This document shows positions 39,776 to 49,214 of a stretch of DNA of 64,000 nt, one piece after another (the stretch's first letter is position 1; each line of letters begins with the position of its first letter). A program made the translations under genes and the position numbers. The stretch lies in the NCBI GenBank assembly GCA_016286035.1, contig JAEERY010000013.1, forward strand, positions 142,896 to 206,895, read 5' to 3'. The stretch is from Lachnospiraceae bacterium (GTDB lineage Bacteria > Bacillota > Clostridia > Lachnospirales > Lachnospiraceae). Below the pieces are notes generated by a model, which ran no database searches, had not been told where the DNA came from, and saw only the letters and a list, made by a program, of their open reading frames with translations.

Positions 39776-42160
39776 TTAAGGTATAACGGGTGTCCAGTAC
39801 TTCTGGTTGTATATATCCGTAAACCTGTATGTTGCCTGTGTGGGTGAACCCGCTATCTTTACATTTGATATCTGCGTGTTTGATGTAAGTGTGATCTTTG
39901 CATCAAGAAGATAGCTGTCAGAGTATTCACCACCATATGTGTAGTAATCGCAGATGGGTTCTATAACATCACCCGCTTTTACTTCCTCTATGTTCTTTGC
40001 CACTGCCTCAGTCTCTCCCTCAGTGTAAACAAAGCGTGCACCTGAGATATATCCGTTCGGATTTGCACTGTCAAAGGTGAGCAGAAGCTCTGCTCTTTCA
40101 CCGTTTAAGAAGCAGGGTACATAACCTGTGATCGTATATGAATCGGAATAATCAACCGTATCCATGTGATAGTAAGGAACAACCTGACCGTCTATCGCAA
40201 GCCAAGTTCCGTCATATTCACCGATAAGATTTCCGTCATCATCAAACTCAAATACGTTGTCCATACCAAGGTCTATATAGCCTTCACCGTCATCAACGAA
40301 TACATTGAGTTCAACATCCTGAACAAGATCCCACTGATCATCCGACATGACGATCTTGTTTGTACCGCCTGCTGCTGTCCACTTAAGGTTATTGATATCA
40401 AGATAGTTGTTCGAGATATAATCCGCAGTTTCCTGATCGCTTATATCACGTCCCATGAACAGATCGAGCACCGATGCATCAAATCCGTATGATGCTGCAG
40501 ATCCGCTCGATGAGCCCGAACCTCCGAGCATTCCGGATAACATTGACATTATCGCATCGGAACTTCCGCCAGAGGGTGCATTAACGCTTCCGCCGCCAAG
40601 TAAAGAACCCGTCAGTGAAGAATAGGGATTGGATGTACCGCCGGCTGACATCTGTCCCGCTGTTTCTGTCGATGCAAACTGCTGGATACACTTTGAATAC
40701 TCACTGTCCATTCCTATCTTCTTAAACAGATTCAGTGCATTGCTGACCTTGCCTGTCTTCTGATAAGGGAAGTAGATAGCAAGCCCGTGAGCATCTGTCA
40801 TGCTTGAAGATGTTCTGTTGTATTTGATCGCTCCCTTAAGAGCATCAGCCAGATCCTTGCCTTCCTGGTTTCCTATATTCTCACAGAAATGCACAAGGTC
40901 TATCTGATCGATCTTTGATGACTGTGCGAACTCTCTTGTATTCTTTCTGGCGTTTGATACCTTCTTGTATCCGTCATTCTTTATAAGGTCGTTTGTAGAC
41001 TTTGCAAACTCAGTAAGCTGATCAGGAACTGTCGCTTTAAGCTCAGCAAGGTCTACAACCGATAATGTGGTCTTCTGTCCTCTGCATTTCTGATTACATA
41101 CATCCACAAAATCATCTATTATGTTCTTTCCTATCTCAACCGTTGACATTGATGTATTGGCTGAAAGCTTTGTAAGCCAGTCGGTATAATACCAGCCGAC
41201 ACCGGGTTCCGTCTCTTCTGATGCGATCATGTAATCGGCATACTTCTCGAGCATGAGACCGTTTTCAACGGTAGCCATAAGACAGGTATCAAAACCTATG
41301 AAATCATAGTATATGCCGGCATTGCTTAAAGCCGTATCCAGTCCCGCAAGGTTCATCGAACCTGCTGAAGAATTCTTTTCATCATATCCGTAACCTGTGA
41401 TAGAACCGCCGCCGTGATCCCATAAGATAAGATTCATCCTGTCTGCGGGGAAGTTCTTCGCACCATAGTTGATAAATGATGTAAGTGTAGCGGGATCTAC
41501 CATTGCGCCGTTTCCCATATCCTGCTCCAGACATATGAACTTTCCGTCCTTTATCTGGTAGATCTGGTTCTTCGAAGAACTTATTACATTATTCTTCCAT
41601 GATTTACATCCGCCTGTATATACGATCAGGTTCACCTTATCGGAGATATTTGCCTTTAACATCTCATTAAGGTCATTGGTCGCCATGCCGCTCTTTGATT
41701 CAAGGTCGGTTCCGCACATATATACCATTATGGTAACAGTATCCTGTCCGTTACCCTTAACGGTAAATCTCTTGTCTCTTGCGCCTTCGGCCACGGTCAT
41801 ATCAGCCTGAGTCGTATTTGTCGAAGTTGAAACATAGCTGTCCTGAGTCTGTGTCTGTCCGGTAAGATCAAAAAGATCACTCTGACCTGTTGATACTCCT
41901 GAATCTCCTCCCAGGAATGACTTAATGAGGAAAAATACGATCAGTACGGCAACACCGCCCATACCGAAACCTGCTCTAGTTCCGGCTCTTTTGCCGCTTC
42001 CGCCTCCTGATAACTGGGTATGAGTACCCGACTGAGAGCTGTTTGAATGCGAGTTCACATTTCCGACAGGTCCTGTTCCCAGTCCGCTTCCTTTTTTATT
42101 TACACTGCTCGAGCCTTCTGTGACATGTTTCTCACGGCCCGTAGGTCTGTTCTTATCCAT
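39776..42160 (-). CDS. Clostripain-like C11 peptidase, membrane-anchored
   Basis: A 794-residue protein. Residues 1-65 are Ser/Gly/Lys-rich and cytoplasmic; a single helix (about 66-83) anchors the protein. The outside part has a C11 domain (about 140-490) with catalytic His249 in LWDHGGGS and Cys293 in GFDTCLMA, followed by a Gly/Ser-rich segment and a beta-rich C-terminal domain (about 570-794). It probably cleaves after Arg/Lys and may self-process. GGAGG before the ATG at 42160 decides the start. It lies next to the von Willebrand A lipoprotein gene, separated by a terminator. Confidence 0.92.
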   Translation of the reverse strand: MDKNRPTGREKHVTEGSSSVNKKGSGLGTGPVGNVNSHSNSSQSGTHTQLSGGGSGKRAGTRAGFGMGGVAVLIVFFLIKSFLGGDSGVSTGQSDLFDLTGQTQTQDSYVSTSTNTTQADMTVAEGARDKRFTVKGNGQDTVTIMVYMCGTDLESKSGMATNDLNEMLKANISDKVNLIVYTGGCKSWKNNVISSSKNQIYQIKDGKFICLEQDMGNGAMVDPATLTSFINYGAKNFPADRMNLILWDHGGGSITGYGYDEKNSSAGSMNLAGLDTALSNAGIYYDFIGFDTCLMATVENGLMLEKYADYMIASEETEPGVGWYYTDWLTKLSANTSMSTVEIGKNIIDDFVDVCNQKCRGQKTTLSVVDLAELKATVPDQLTEFAKSTNDLIKNDGYKKVSNARKNTREFAQSSKIDQIDLVHFCENIGNQEGKDLADALKGAIKYNRTSSSMTDAHGLAIYFPYQKTGKVSNALNLFKKIGMDSEYSKCIQQFASTETAGQMSAGGTSNPYSSLTGSLLGGGSVNAPSGGSSDAIMSMLSGMLGGSGSSSGSAASYGFDASVLDLFMGRDISDQETADYISNNYLDINNLKWTAAGGTNKIVMSDDQWDLVQDVELNVFVDDGEGYIDLGMDNVFEFDDDGNLIGEYDGTWLAIDGQVVPYYHMDTVDYSDSYTITGYVPCFLNGERAELLLTFDSANPNGYISGARFVYTEGETEAVAKNIEEVKAGDVIEPICDYYTYGGEYSDSYLLDAKITLTSNTQISNVKIAGSPTQATYRFTDIYNQKYWTPVIP

Positions 42161-42213
42161 AACATCCTCCATTCTTTAATAACCAACTCACATTTTATCA
42201 CTTATCAGGCATC

Positions 42214-42244
42214 AAAAAAAGTCCCCTTTGTGTTAAAGGGGACT
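42214..42244 (-). terminator. Rho-independent terminator after the vWFA gene
   Basis: A perfect 10-bp stem (AGTCCCCTTT 42220-42229, AAAGGGGACT 42235-42244) with a five-base loop, followed by seven T on the minus strand. It is 12 bp after the lipoprotein stop. Confidence 0.92.
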
Positions 42245-42256
42245 CTGCTGCTCATC

Positions 42257-44017
42257 TTATTCGTACCATGCTCCCGTGTCAGAACCGTTTAATACAGTTT
42301 CCATCAGAGAGAGGAATTCCTGCTTGTATTCATCATCGGGATCGATCTTCTTAACATTCTTTATTGCCTGTTCGATAGCTTCTTCTCTTGACATGTCCAC
42401 AAGATATTCGCTGTCTGTAAGTGCCATTGCATATTCGGCAACACTGGTTGCGAAGATGAAATCATCTGAAGGTCTGCTGGTATAGTTGTTTGCACTTATA
42501 GGGAACTCAAGATACTTTGATTCATTCTTGTCTGGATCCTTGTATGCTATTGAAAGTGTGCACCACTCATCCTTTGAGTTTCCTTTTTCAGATATAACGC
42601 TGTCCTGATACTTGAGATCTCCGCCCTTTGAACTGCTGTCTGCAAGTGTTATCTCGTAAACTGCCGTTACCTGATGACCTGCACCGAGCTCACCGCCGTC
42701 CTTTGTATCATCTGTGAAATCCTCTGCGGCAAGTGCTCTGTTCTCGTAACCTACCAGTCTGTACTGTGAAACCATGGCGGGATTAAACTCAACCTGGAGC
42801 TTTGTATCCTTTGCTATCGTATAGAGTGTTGAATTCATCTCTTCAACAAGGACTTTTTCTGCCTCTTTTATTGAATCGATGTAAGAATAGTTTCCGTTTC
42901 CTGCATCAGCAAGTGTCTCAGCTGTTGTATCATTGTAATTGCCCATTCCGAATCCAAGAACTGAAAGGAATACACCCGAATCCTTCTTTTCGCTTATAAG
43001 ATCATTAAGATCGTCGCCTGAGCACTTTCCGATATTGAAATCGCCGTCGGTTGCAAGGATGACTCTGTTGTTTCCACCCTTAATGAAGTTCTCTTCAGCT
43101 ATTTCATAAGCAAGTTCGATACCGCCTTCACCGTTTGTTGCTCCACCGGCTTTAAGCTTTTCAAATGCTCTGTTGATCTTTGATGTCTGATCACCGGGAA
43201 CGCCTTCAAGTACAACATGTGTGCCGCTTGCGTATGTTACTATCGAAACCCTGTCATTCTCTGTAAGGTTCTCAACCAGAAGCTCCATTGCATCCTTTAA
43301 AAGAGGAAGCTTGTTTGAGCTATTCATGGATCCTGATATATCAAGAAGAAAAACGATATTTGAATCGGGCTTATTCTTCTCCTTAAGATCCTTTGTGTTG
43401 ACACCCAGGATCATGAGCATGTTGTTCTTGTTCCAGGGACATTCGGAAACGACTGCATCCACACCGAATCTCTCACCGTTCTTGGGTGCTGAGTAATCAT
43501 ACTTAAAGTAGTTTATAAGCTCTTCCGCACGGATCGAACCCTTCGGGAAGTTGTATAATCCGTAACCGTCATTTACGAATCTTCTCATATTTGCGTAGCT
43601 TGCCGTATCCACATCTGCCGCAAATGTTGAAAGAGGATCGCTCATTACACTGTTGAATCCGTTCTCGGGATTAAATGTGTATGTCTCTCCTGATGCATCA
43701 TTGTTCTGTGCATATCTTCTTTCAGGTACCACTGACTTCTTTGCCGAAGAATCATCATAGTCATACCATGCTTCTCCTTCCGCCTCCACCATTGCCGGCT
43801 CGTATTCAACCGCATATGATGCATCACTTGTTGCTGCGGAATTTACCGAGCTTTCTGTTTTTGAATGTGTACCGGTATCAGCCGGTGCCTCGTCAGCTGT
43901 TGCATAAGCTTCTGTAGCTGTTGCATCCGAAGTTTCAGCTGATGAGTTACCGCATCCTGCTACTGTTGTCACTGCCATTATTGTTGCAAGTAATAAAACG
44001 ACTATTCTCTTCTTCAT
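42257..44017 (-). CDS. YfbK-like von Willebrand factor A lipoprotein
   Basis: A 586-residue lipoprotein (lipobox VAGC, Cys22) with a long Ala/Thr/Asp-rich linker. Then comes the YfbK N-terminal segment (NSVMSDPLSTFAADVDTASY), a vWFA domain with the intact MIDAS metal site DISGSMNSS (Asp226) and a C-terminal DUF3520 region. Such proteins mediate metal-dependent protein contacts at the envelope. GGGAGG precedes the ATG. It follows the sigma/anti-sigma pair by 126 bp and shares the Ala/Ser/Tyr-rich linker style with the anti-sigma-like protein, suggesting a common system. Confidence 0.93.
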   Translation of the reverse strand: MKKRIVVLLLATIMAVTTVAGCGNSSAETSDATATEAYATADEAPADTGTHSKTESSVNSAATSDASYAVEYEPAMVEAEGEAWYDYDDSSAKKSVVPERRYAQNNDASGETYTFNPENGFNSVMSDPLSTFAADVDTASYANMRRFVNDGYGLYNFPKGSIRAEELINYFKYDYSAPKNGERFGVDAVVSECPWNKNNMLMILGVNTKDLKEKNKPDSNIVFLLDISGSMNSSNKLPLLKDAMELLVENLTENDRVSIVTYASGTHVVLEGVPGDQTSKINRAFEKLKAGGATNGEGGIELAYEIAEENFIKGGNNRVILATDGDFNIGKCSGDDLNDLISEKKDSGVFLSVLGFGMGNYNDTTAETLADAGNGNYSYIDSIKEAEKVLVEEMNSTLYTIAKDTKLQVEFNPAMVSQYRLVGYENRALAAEDFTDDTKDGGELGAGHQVTAVYEITLADSSSKGGDLKYQDSVISEKGNSKDEWCTLSIAYKDPDKNESKYLEFPISANNYTSRPSDDFIFATSVAEYAMALTDSEYLVDMSREEAIEQAIKNVKKIDPDDEYKQEFLSLMETVLNGSDTGAWYE

Positions 44018-44143
44018 AAGTGATTCCTCCCAATAAATAACTTTTTCAATTACATCCTCAAGGTTTTTTCATCCCCTGTTATTATATATACGTAACAGCA
44101 TTTAATTATTTATGGTATTATTTTTAATTTTTTTAAAATTTTT

Positions 44144-45007
44144 TTATTCGGTCTTGTTTTCTTCGTAAATGACCTCTTTTGTATCATCGTTTTTAATTAC
44201 GGAAAGCAGTTTTACAGTACCGTCATCAGCCTTATTTAAGCAGATCAGATATTTATCATCAGTAGCCTCATCCGTAAAGCTGTATATGAGTACATTTTCA
44301 TCTGTTTTAACAGCATGGTTTAGTGTAAGCTCTTCAGCATTATCAACAGCTTCAAACTCCACAGGGTTCTTTATTCCCGCTATTGAAAGCTGTAATGCTA
44401 TCTTGGTCGCATCGGATGCATCGCACTCCAGTGCTTCTGATATAACACTTATCATCTGATCATCAGCTACAACACCTTCTCTTGCCTTGGCATATTTATT
44501 GTCATCTGTTTCGGCACTGAGTGTAGCACTGTCACTGTCCACGCCTTCATACTCTTCAACCGCTGCTGCCGGTGCCTCATCAAATTCAGCGTTTTCCTGT
44601 ATGGCAGCCGCTTCATTTGATTCCTCTGCTTTTGTATATGAAGCCTCATCTGAAGCTGCTTCATATGCAACCGAATCGGAAGCCTCATATGCCGTTGCCG
44701 TATCAGCCATCGGAGCGGTTGATGCGGAATCTTTTGAACCGCCTATCATCCTGAATACACCTACCGCAAGGATAAGACACGCTGCCGCTGCCGCATATCT
44801 GCTTATAAGTGCGATTGTTTTTCTTCTCTTTATCTTTTTGATCACAAGATCTTCATCTGACTCTGTTTCTTCTTTTTTATCGATATATGCTATCTTTTCA
44901 TTTTTTTTGTTTGCTTCGTATTCGTCTACACCTGCTTCTATCCTGCTCCAGAGATCCGGCAGTTCTAAACTTATGGCATCTCTGTATTCAGTTTCAAGAC
45001 TCTTCAT
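44144..45007 (-). CDS. Anti-sigma-factor-like membrane protein
   Basis: A 287-residue bitopic protein. The N-terminal 65 residues are cytoplasmic and charged (LPDLWSRIEAGVDEYE), one helix (about 68-88) crosses the membrane, and the outside part is an Ala/Ser/Glu-rich linker plus a small C-terminal domain (about 190-287) that resembles a DUF4367-like ligand or sensor fold. Position and 14-base overlap with the ECF sigma gene argue for an anti-sigma role, though no ZAS zinc motif is present. Confidence 0.78.
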   Translation of the reverse strand: MKSLETEYRDAISLELPDLWSRIEAGVDEYEANKKNEKIAYIDKKEETESDEDLVIKKIKRRKTIALISRYAAAAACLILAVGVFRMIGGSKDSASTAPMADTATAYEASDSVAYEAASDEASYTKAEESNEAAAIQENAEFDEAPAAAVEEYEGVDSDSATLSAETDDNKYAKAREGVVADDQMISVISEALECDASDATKIALQLSIAGIKNPVEFEAVDNAEELTLNHAVKTDENVLIYSFTDEATDDKYLICLNKADDGTVKLLSVIKNDDTKEVIYEENKTE

Positions 45008-45548
45008 AATAGCCGTACCTCCTTAGTTTTTTTATCGCCTCTCTGTAACGCCAGGTGACCGTTCCCATCGGTATGCCTAACATCTCAGAAATCTCAGCAA
45101 ATGTCATATCTGATAATATCTTCATATTTATGATCTGCTGCTGCTTGGGATCCAGCATGCTTATCGCTTCTTTTATCCCAACAGATTCGATCACTTCCGA
45201 TTCGGTATCATCATCCGCAACCGGTTCCAAAACGGGAGTTTCATCATCTTCTTTGGTGAAGCTGTCCAAAACCTCCCTTTTTCGCTTTCGCATATGGTCT
45301 ATCGCCATATTTCTGGCAATGGTAGCCAGATAACCTTTGTGTCCGCTTCCTTCTTTATACCTGTCGGCACTCTGCCACAGCTTTATAAAGAATTCACTGG
45401 TGATATCTTCCGCATCCTCGGCCTGTCCAACAACACCGTAGACAACCCTATAGATATAGGATAGATATTCATCATAGATATCCTTTAATCCGCCTTTATC
45501 ACCGTCAAGTATCCTTTGGATGCAGGCACTGAATGCCTGATCAGTCAA
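44994..45548 (-). CDS. ECF-type RNA polymerase sigma factor
   Basis: A 184-residue sigma-70 family member with only regions 2 and 4. Region 2 contains EDAEDITSEFFIKLWQSAD and GYLATIARNMAIDHMRKRKRE (partly quoted), region 4 the helix-turn-helix MTFAEISEMLGIPMGTVTWR. AAAGGAG stands six bases before a TTG at 45548, which is taken as start; an ATG at 45569 lacks a ribosome binding site. The stop overlaps the anti-sigma start by 14 bases, so the pair is co-translated. Confidence 0.93.
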   Translation of the reverse strand: MTDQAFSACIQRILDGDKGGLKDIYDEYLSYIYRVVYGVVGQAEDAEDITSEFFIKLWQSADRYKEGSGHKGYLATIARNMAIDHMRKRKREVLDSFTKEDDETPVLEPVADDDTESEVIESVGIKEAISMLDPKQQQIINMKILSDMTFAEISEMLGIPMGTVTWRYREAIKKLRRYGYYEES

Positions 45549-45673
45549 TGTGTGCTCCTTTCGGGGCATATCATATCTTTGATACAGATACGATCATAAG
45601 CCCTAAATTTATGGTGTATTTTTACGAATTATTACAATTTTATCATATTTTCTTTTTTTCAAACAGTTTTTAC

Positions 45674-45704
45674 AAAAAAAGGGACCGCCAGACAGCGATC
45701 CCTT
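45674..45704 (-). terminator. Rho-independent terminator
   Basis: AAGGGACCGC (45679-45688) pairs with GCGATCCCTT (45695-45704; one mismatch), followed by seven T on the minus strand, 12 bp after the stop of the membrane protein at 45717. Confidence 0.9.
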
Positions 45705-45716
45705 ATAGTCCATAAA

Positions 45717-46220
45717 CTATTTTCTTAATGTTGCCGCAACACTTGAAGCCACAAAGAAAGATATAACTGTAAGTACAGCATAGAGTGCTACACAGGCCAG
45801 TATCTTTGCAACATTGTTCATCTTCTTGTTTGATGCGATAGTTGCCGATACAACCGCACCTATAAGAGATACGCATGCACCGACTGCTCCGCCCATAATA
45901 AGGAAGAAGTTTACTATATATAATACTTCGAATACAAATGCCCACTTCGGTACGTTTATGATCTCGTAAGGCTGACCGTTCTCAACGTTCTTTCCGTCAT
46001 AGACAAGAGTAAACTCTTTCTTTCTCATGCACAGTTTTGCTACTTTTCCGTCACCAAGATCCACATCATAAACTGCCTCAAGGATGTTGCTCTCTTTTGA
46101 TTTTAACTTTGCGATCTTAACAGGCTCGCTTCCGTTTACCGAAATAAGCTTGTTCTTCTCAAAAACAACATTGTAGGTGTTCTCACCTTCGGTAAAATTC
46201 CATTCCCTCTTGTTTGCCAT
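45717..46220 (-). CDS. Membrane protein of unknown function
   Basis: A 167-residue protein with a soluble beta-rich N-terminal half (about 1-85) and two long hydrophobic helices (about 92-122 and 132-160). No family is recognised. GGAGG nine bases before the ATG at 46220 decides the start. It has its own strong promoter and terminator and is thus monocistronic. Confidence 0.8.
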   Translation of the reverse strand: MANKREWNFTEGENTYNVVFEKNKLISVNGSEPVKIAKLKSKESNILEAVYDVDLGDGKVAKLCMRKKEFTLVYDGKNVENGQPYEIINVPKWAFVFEVLYIVNFFLIMGGAVGACVSLIGAVVSATIASNKKMNNVAKILACVALYAVLTVISFFVASSVAATLRK

Positions 46221-46290
46221 CTTAATATACCTCCCAAGTATACACACACTTAGCGATACCGATAAAGTAACGCATTTTCAAAACAAACAG

Positions 46291-46320
46291 ATTATATCCG
46301 TTTGGATGATATCGTGTCAA
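46291..46320 (-). promoter_or_regulatory. Strong sigma-A promoter of the 45717 gene
   Basis: Minus-strand -35 TTGACA (46315-46320), 18-bp spacer, -10 TATAAT (46291-46296); both boxes are perfect. It leaves a leader of about 60 bases. Confidence 0.88.
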
Positions 46321-46345
46321 GAAAGACCTGACAGACAATCATTTA

Positions 46346-47713
46346 TTAAGCCAGTATCTGTTCAAGCTTCCTTATCTGGACCTTCTTTGTCGCAGCGACT
46401 ATTACCTTGTCGCCTTTTTGTATCTTTGAATTGCCGGAAGGTATTACAAGTCTGCCTTCTCTTATTATTCCTGCTATTAAAACATCCTTTTTAAGCTTGA
46501 ACTGTTTCTCTTTAAAAGCCACATCGAGTTTTGAGAAGCTCTCATCGGCAACAAAATCCATGACTTCCGCTTTTCCTTCTGCGATGTTGTAGAACTTGCC
46601 TATATCGTTTTGTGCATCGCCCATCTCATAGTATCTGATGAATCTTAACATCTTTAATACGGAAAGCTCAGTTGTAGAAACGGTTATATCCATATTTACC
46701 TTATGAAGGAGTTTTACATGTCCAGTCTTATCGACTCTCGTGATTATGGATGGAACATTCTGTGACCATGCGAACATGCTTATTACAAGGTTGGTCTCAT
46801 CATTATCGGTAAGCGATACTAAAACATCCTTCTTTCCGATATTCTCCTCTTCCAAAACCTCCGTGATATCACCTTCAGAATATGAGACCTTGACTGAAGG
46901 ATACTTCTCCATTAGCTGTCTGCATCTGTCTATGTTGTTCTCAAGTATGGTAAGATTCTTCTTATCCTTAACAAGCATATCCGTAAGATATTCGCCGGTT
47001 ATTCCGCCACCGACTATCGCTATGCTCTTTGCGGGTTCGACTATGATACCCAGTTTGTCGAGTATGTCATCTATATCCGATTTTGCTGCAACGATTCCCA
47101 CCTGATCACCTGTCTCTATGACAAATGTTCCGTCCGGCACATGGAGTTTACCGTCTCTTATGACCGTACATACGAGCATGTTAAGGTTGAGTGACTGTTT
47201 GATCTCAACAAGAGACTTTCCGTTCAAAGGCGAATACTCTAACACGGACAGATTTATCATCTGAACCTCATTGCCAAAGAACCCTTCCATCTTTACAAAA
47301 CCGGGAAGTCCGATATTTCTGTATATCTCTTCGGCTATATCAAGTTTAGGCTTTACGAAATAATCTATGTTGTATTCTTTACCAAGTGAATCCGATTCAT
47401 GAACAAAATCAGGCAAGAGCAGTCTTGCCGCAGTCCTTCTTGTTCCGAGGGATTTAGCCTGCATGCAGCTTAAAAGATTTATCTCATCAATATGAGTCAG
47501 TGCAACAAGAGCATCTGCCGTATCGGCACCTGCCTTTAAAAGAGTCTCCTTGGATGCTCCGCTTCCCACTATACCGTTAACATTGTACTTGTCGGTTGTC
47601 GCATCTACCAGACTCTTGTCCGTATCAACAACGGTCACATCGTATCCGTCATTGGATAATACTCTGACAAGATAACTTCCCGCTCTTCCAAGTCCAACTA
47701 CTATGATCTTCAT
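46346..47713 (-). CDS. trkA: Trk potassium uptake regulator TrkA
   Basis: A 455-residue peripheral subunit of the Trk K+ channel, with two RCK_N Rossmann domains (VVGLGRAGSYL at 5-15; IVGGGITGEYL at about 231), each followed by an RCK_C domain. They bind NAD(H) or ATP and gate the TrkH/TrkG pore. No trkH is next to it. Its ATG overlaps the stop of the cation/proton antiporter gene, so here the RCK protein may serve that antiporter or be co-regulated with it. Confidence 0.92.
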   Translation of the reverse strand: MKIIVVGLGRAGSYLVRVLSNDGYDVTVVDTDKSLVDATTDKYNVNGIVGSGASKETLLKAGADTADALVALTHIDEINLLSCMQAKSLGTRRTAARLLLPDFVHESDSLGKEYNIDYFVKPKLDIAEEIYRNIGLPGFVKMEGFFGNEVQMINLSVLEYSPLNGKSLVEIKQSLNLNMLVCTVIRDGKLHVPDGTFVIETGDQVGIVAAKSDIDDILDKLGIIVEPAKSIAIVGGGITGEYLTDMLVKDKKNLTILENNIDRCRQLMEKYPSVKVSYSEGDITEVLEEENIGKKDVLVSLTDNDETNLVISMFAWSQNVPSIITRVDKTGHVKLLHKVNMDITVSTTELSVLKMLRFIRYYEMGDAQNDIGKFYNIAEGKAEVMDFVADESFSKLDVAFKEKQFKLKKDVLIAGIIREGRLVIPSGNSKIQKGDKVIVAATKKVQIRKLEQILA

Positions 47714-49014
47714 ACTTTCTCACCTTTCATGACGGATTTTTTTAGGATCCTGTCTGCTTTATGCTTTTCCAGTGCAAAATATACCTTTTTTACCGACAAT
47801 CCCTGAACAAGGACCGTAAAGAATATGGTAAGATATGTGACATTCATGAAAACATCATTTATCTCCGGTTCAAGATATTCTGCGGTTCCTATCGCCAGTG
47901 CAAGAGACAGGCCCCCTTTAAGAGCTGACCATGTCATAAGTGTAGTAAATTCCATCAGGTTATAGTTACCCGGGATATGTTTGCCTGTAAGTATGCTGCT
48001 GACTATGACACCCATTGCTCTTGAAAAAACAAGTATCAGTATGGCTGCCGGTATTAATATGTATATATATCTGCTAATCCTGAGATTAAGCACCAGCATG
48101 CCTATCATAACAAAGAGGATCGCATTTAACATGCTCTCGAGTATCTCCCAGAAATCCTCATAATATTCTCTCGGATCTATGACTTTGACTCTTCTCTCCA
48201 TCTTATCCATTGAATATGAGAAGAACATACCGCATACAACCGAAGCGATAACGCCCGAAAAGCCCATGTGCTCACATATCATATATACCGCAGATACATC
48301 AAGAAGCGATATCAGGATGTATCTTATGGGGTCTCTGGTCAGTTCCATAAGCTTAAAGAGAACAAATGACACTAAAAGAGCAACGAAAACCGCACCGACT
48401 ATCTCTTTAAACATCAGTTTCGCAAAGTTGCTGTCTCCCGTATGTATTATTATCGATCTTACGAATATAAACAGCGTAACACCGGTTCCGTCGTTAAACA
48501 GGGATTCGTTCTCTATTACAGAGCAGACATTCTTTGAAAGGCCTATCTTGTTCAGGATACCCGTAGCTGCGATCGGATCTGTCGGTGATACGACGCATCC
48601 AAGAAGTATGCACATCCATATATCCATCGGGATATGAAAAGCCGATGCCACAAGAAAGAATATCGCACCGTATAAAAATGAGGATATCAGAGTCGTTAAG
48701 AGTGCAAGAAGACAAATGGGACGCAGATTCTGTCTGAACTTACCCATGTTGACCTTGCTCGCTCCGGCAAACAGCATAAAGCAGAGCACGCCATCCATCA
48801 GATACTCTTCAAATCCGAAATCCCCCAGATTATCAATAAACAGTCTGAGTGAGTCGATGGGAAACAAGATTCTTAACCCCATCAGTATCAATGATATGAT
48901 CAGTGAAAAAAGTATAAGCGCAATATCACTCTGAAGATGGAACACCTTTTCGTTCAGTATTCCGATCAGTACGATAAACGCGAGAATGATGATAAGAAAT
49001 AAAAGAATATTCAC
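47710..49014 (-). CDS. CPA1 family cation/proton antiporter (NhaP-like)
   Basis: A 434-residue membrane protein with about twelve helices. The antiporter core motif VSPTDPIAATGIL (helix 5 region) and ENESLFNDGTG (helix 6) are present. It exchanges Na+ or K+ for H+. The start codon is GTG, preceded by GGGGGA. The coupled trkA gene suggests K+-linked ion balance. Confidence 0.92.
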   Translation of the reverse strand: MNILLFLIIILAFIVLIGILNEKVFHLQSDIALILFSLIISLILMGLRILFPIDSLRLFIDNLGDFGFEEYLMDGVLCFMLFAGASKVNMGKFRQNLRPICLLALLTTLISSFLYGAIFFLVASAFHIPMDIWMCILLGCVVSPTDPIAATGILNKIGLSKNVCSVIENESLFNDGTGVTLFIFVRSIIIHTGDSNFAKLMFKEIVGAVFVALLVSFVLFKLMELTRDPIRYILISLLDVSAVYMICEHMGFSGVIASVVCGMFFSYSMDKMERRVKVIDPREYYEDFWEILESMLNAILFVMIGMLVLNLRISRYIYILIPAAILILVFSRAMGVIVSSILTGKHIPGNYNLMEFTTLMTWSALKGGLSLALAIGTAEYLEPEINDVFMNVTYLTIFFTVLVQGLSVKKVYFALEKHKADRILKKSVMKGEKV

Positions 49015-49090
49015 ACACGATTCCCCCTGAGATAATTTTTCTTACCAGAAATAATAATATCACAAAACCGTCCCCATTAACATAAAAGAA

Positions 49091-49119
49091 TTGACCTTTG
49101 GCTCTCAAAAGGTTAGAAT
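49091..49119 (+). promoter_or_regulatory. Promoter of the XRE regulator gene
   Basis: -35 TTGACC (49091-49096), 17-bp spacer, -10 TAGAAT (49114-49119) on the plus strand. The transcript would begin near 49126, with a leader of about 90 bases. Confidence 0.8.
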
Positions 49120-49128
49120 TTTTAATAG

Positions 49129-49183
49129 TGCATGTTCTTTGTGACTGCACATGCATGATCTGACAGTGATTTTCATCTGTCAG
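49129..49183 (+). promoter_or_regulatory. Two inverted repeats in the regulator leader
   Basis: TGCATGT/ACATGCA (49129-49135, 49149-49155) and CTGACAG/CTGTCAG (49160-49166, 49177-49183) lie between promoter and start codon. They may be operator half-sites for the XRE protein itself or leader hairpins. Confidence 0.5.
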
Positions 49184-49214
49184 TCTTTAAGCTTAAATAA
49201 TGTTGGGGGTAATA

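Noticed and set aside
44487..45026. 179-codon plus-strand open frame opposite the anti-sigma gene
   Set aside because: Complement of an Ala/Ser/Glu-rich coding region; no ribosome binding site and no family.
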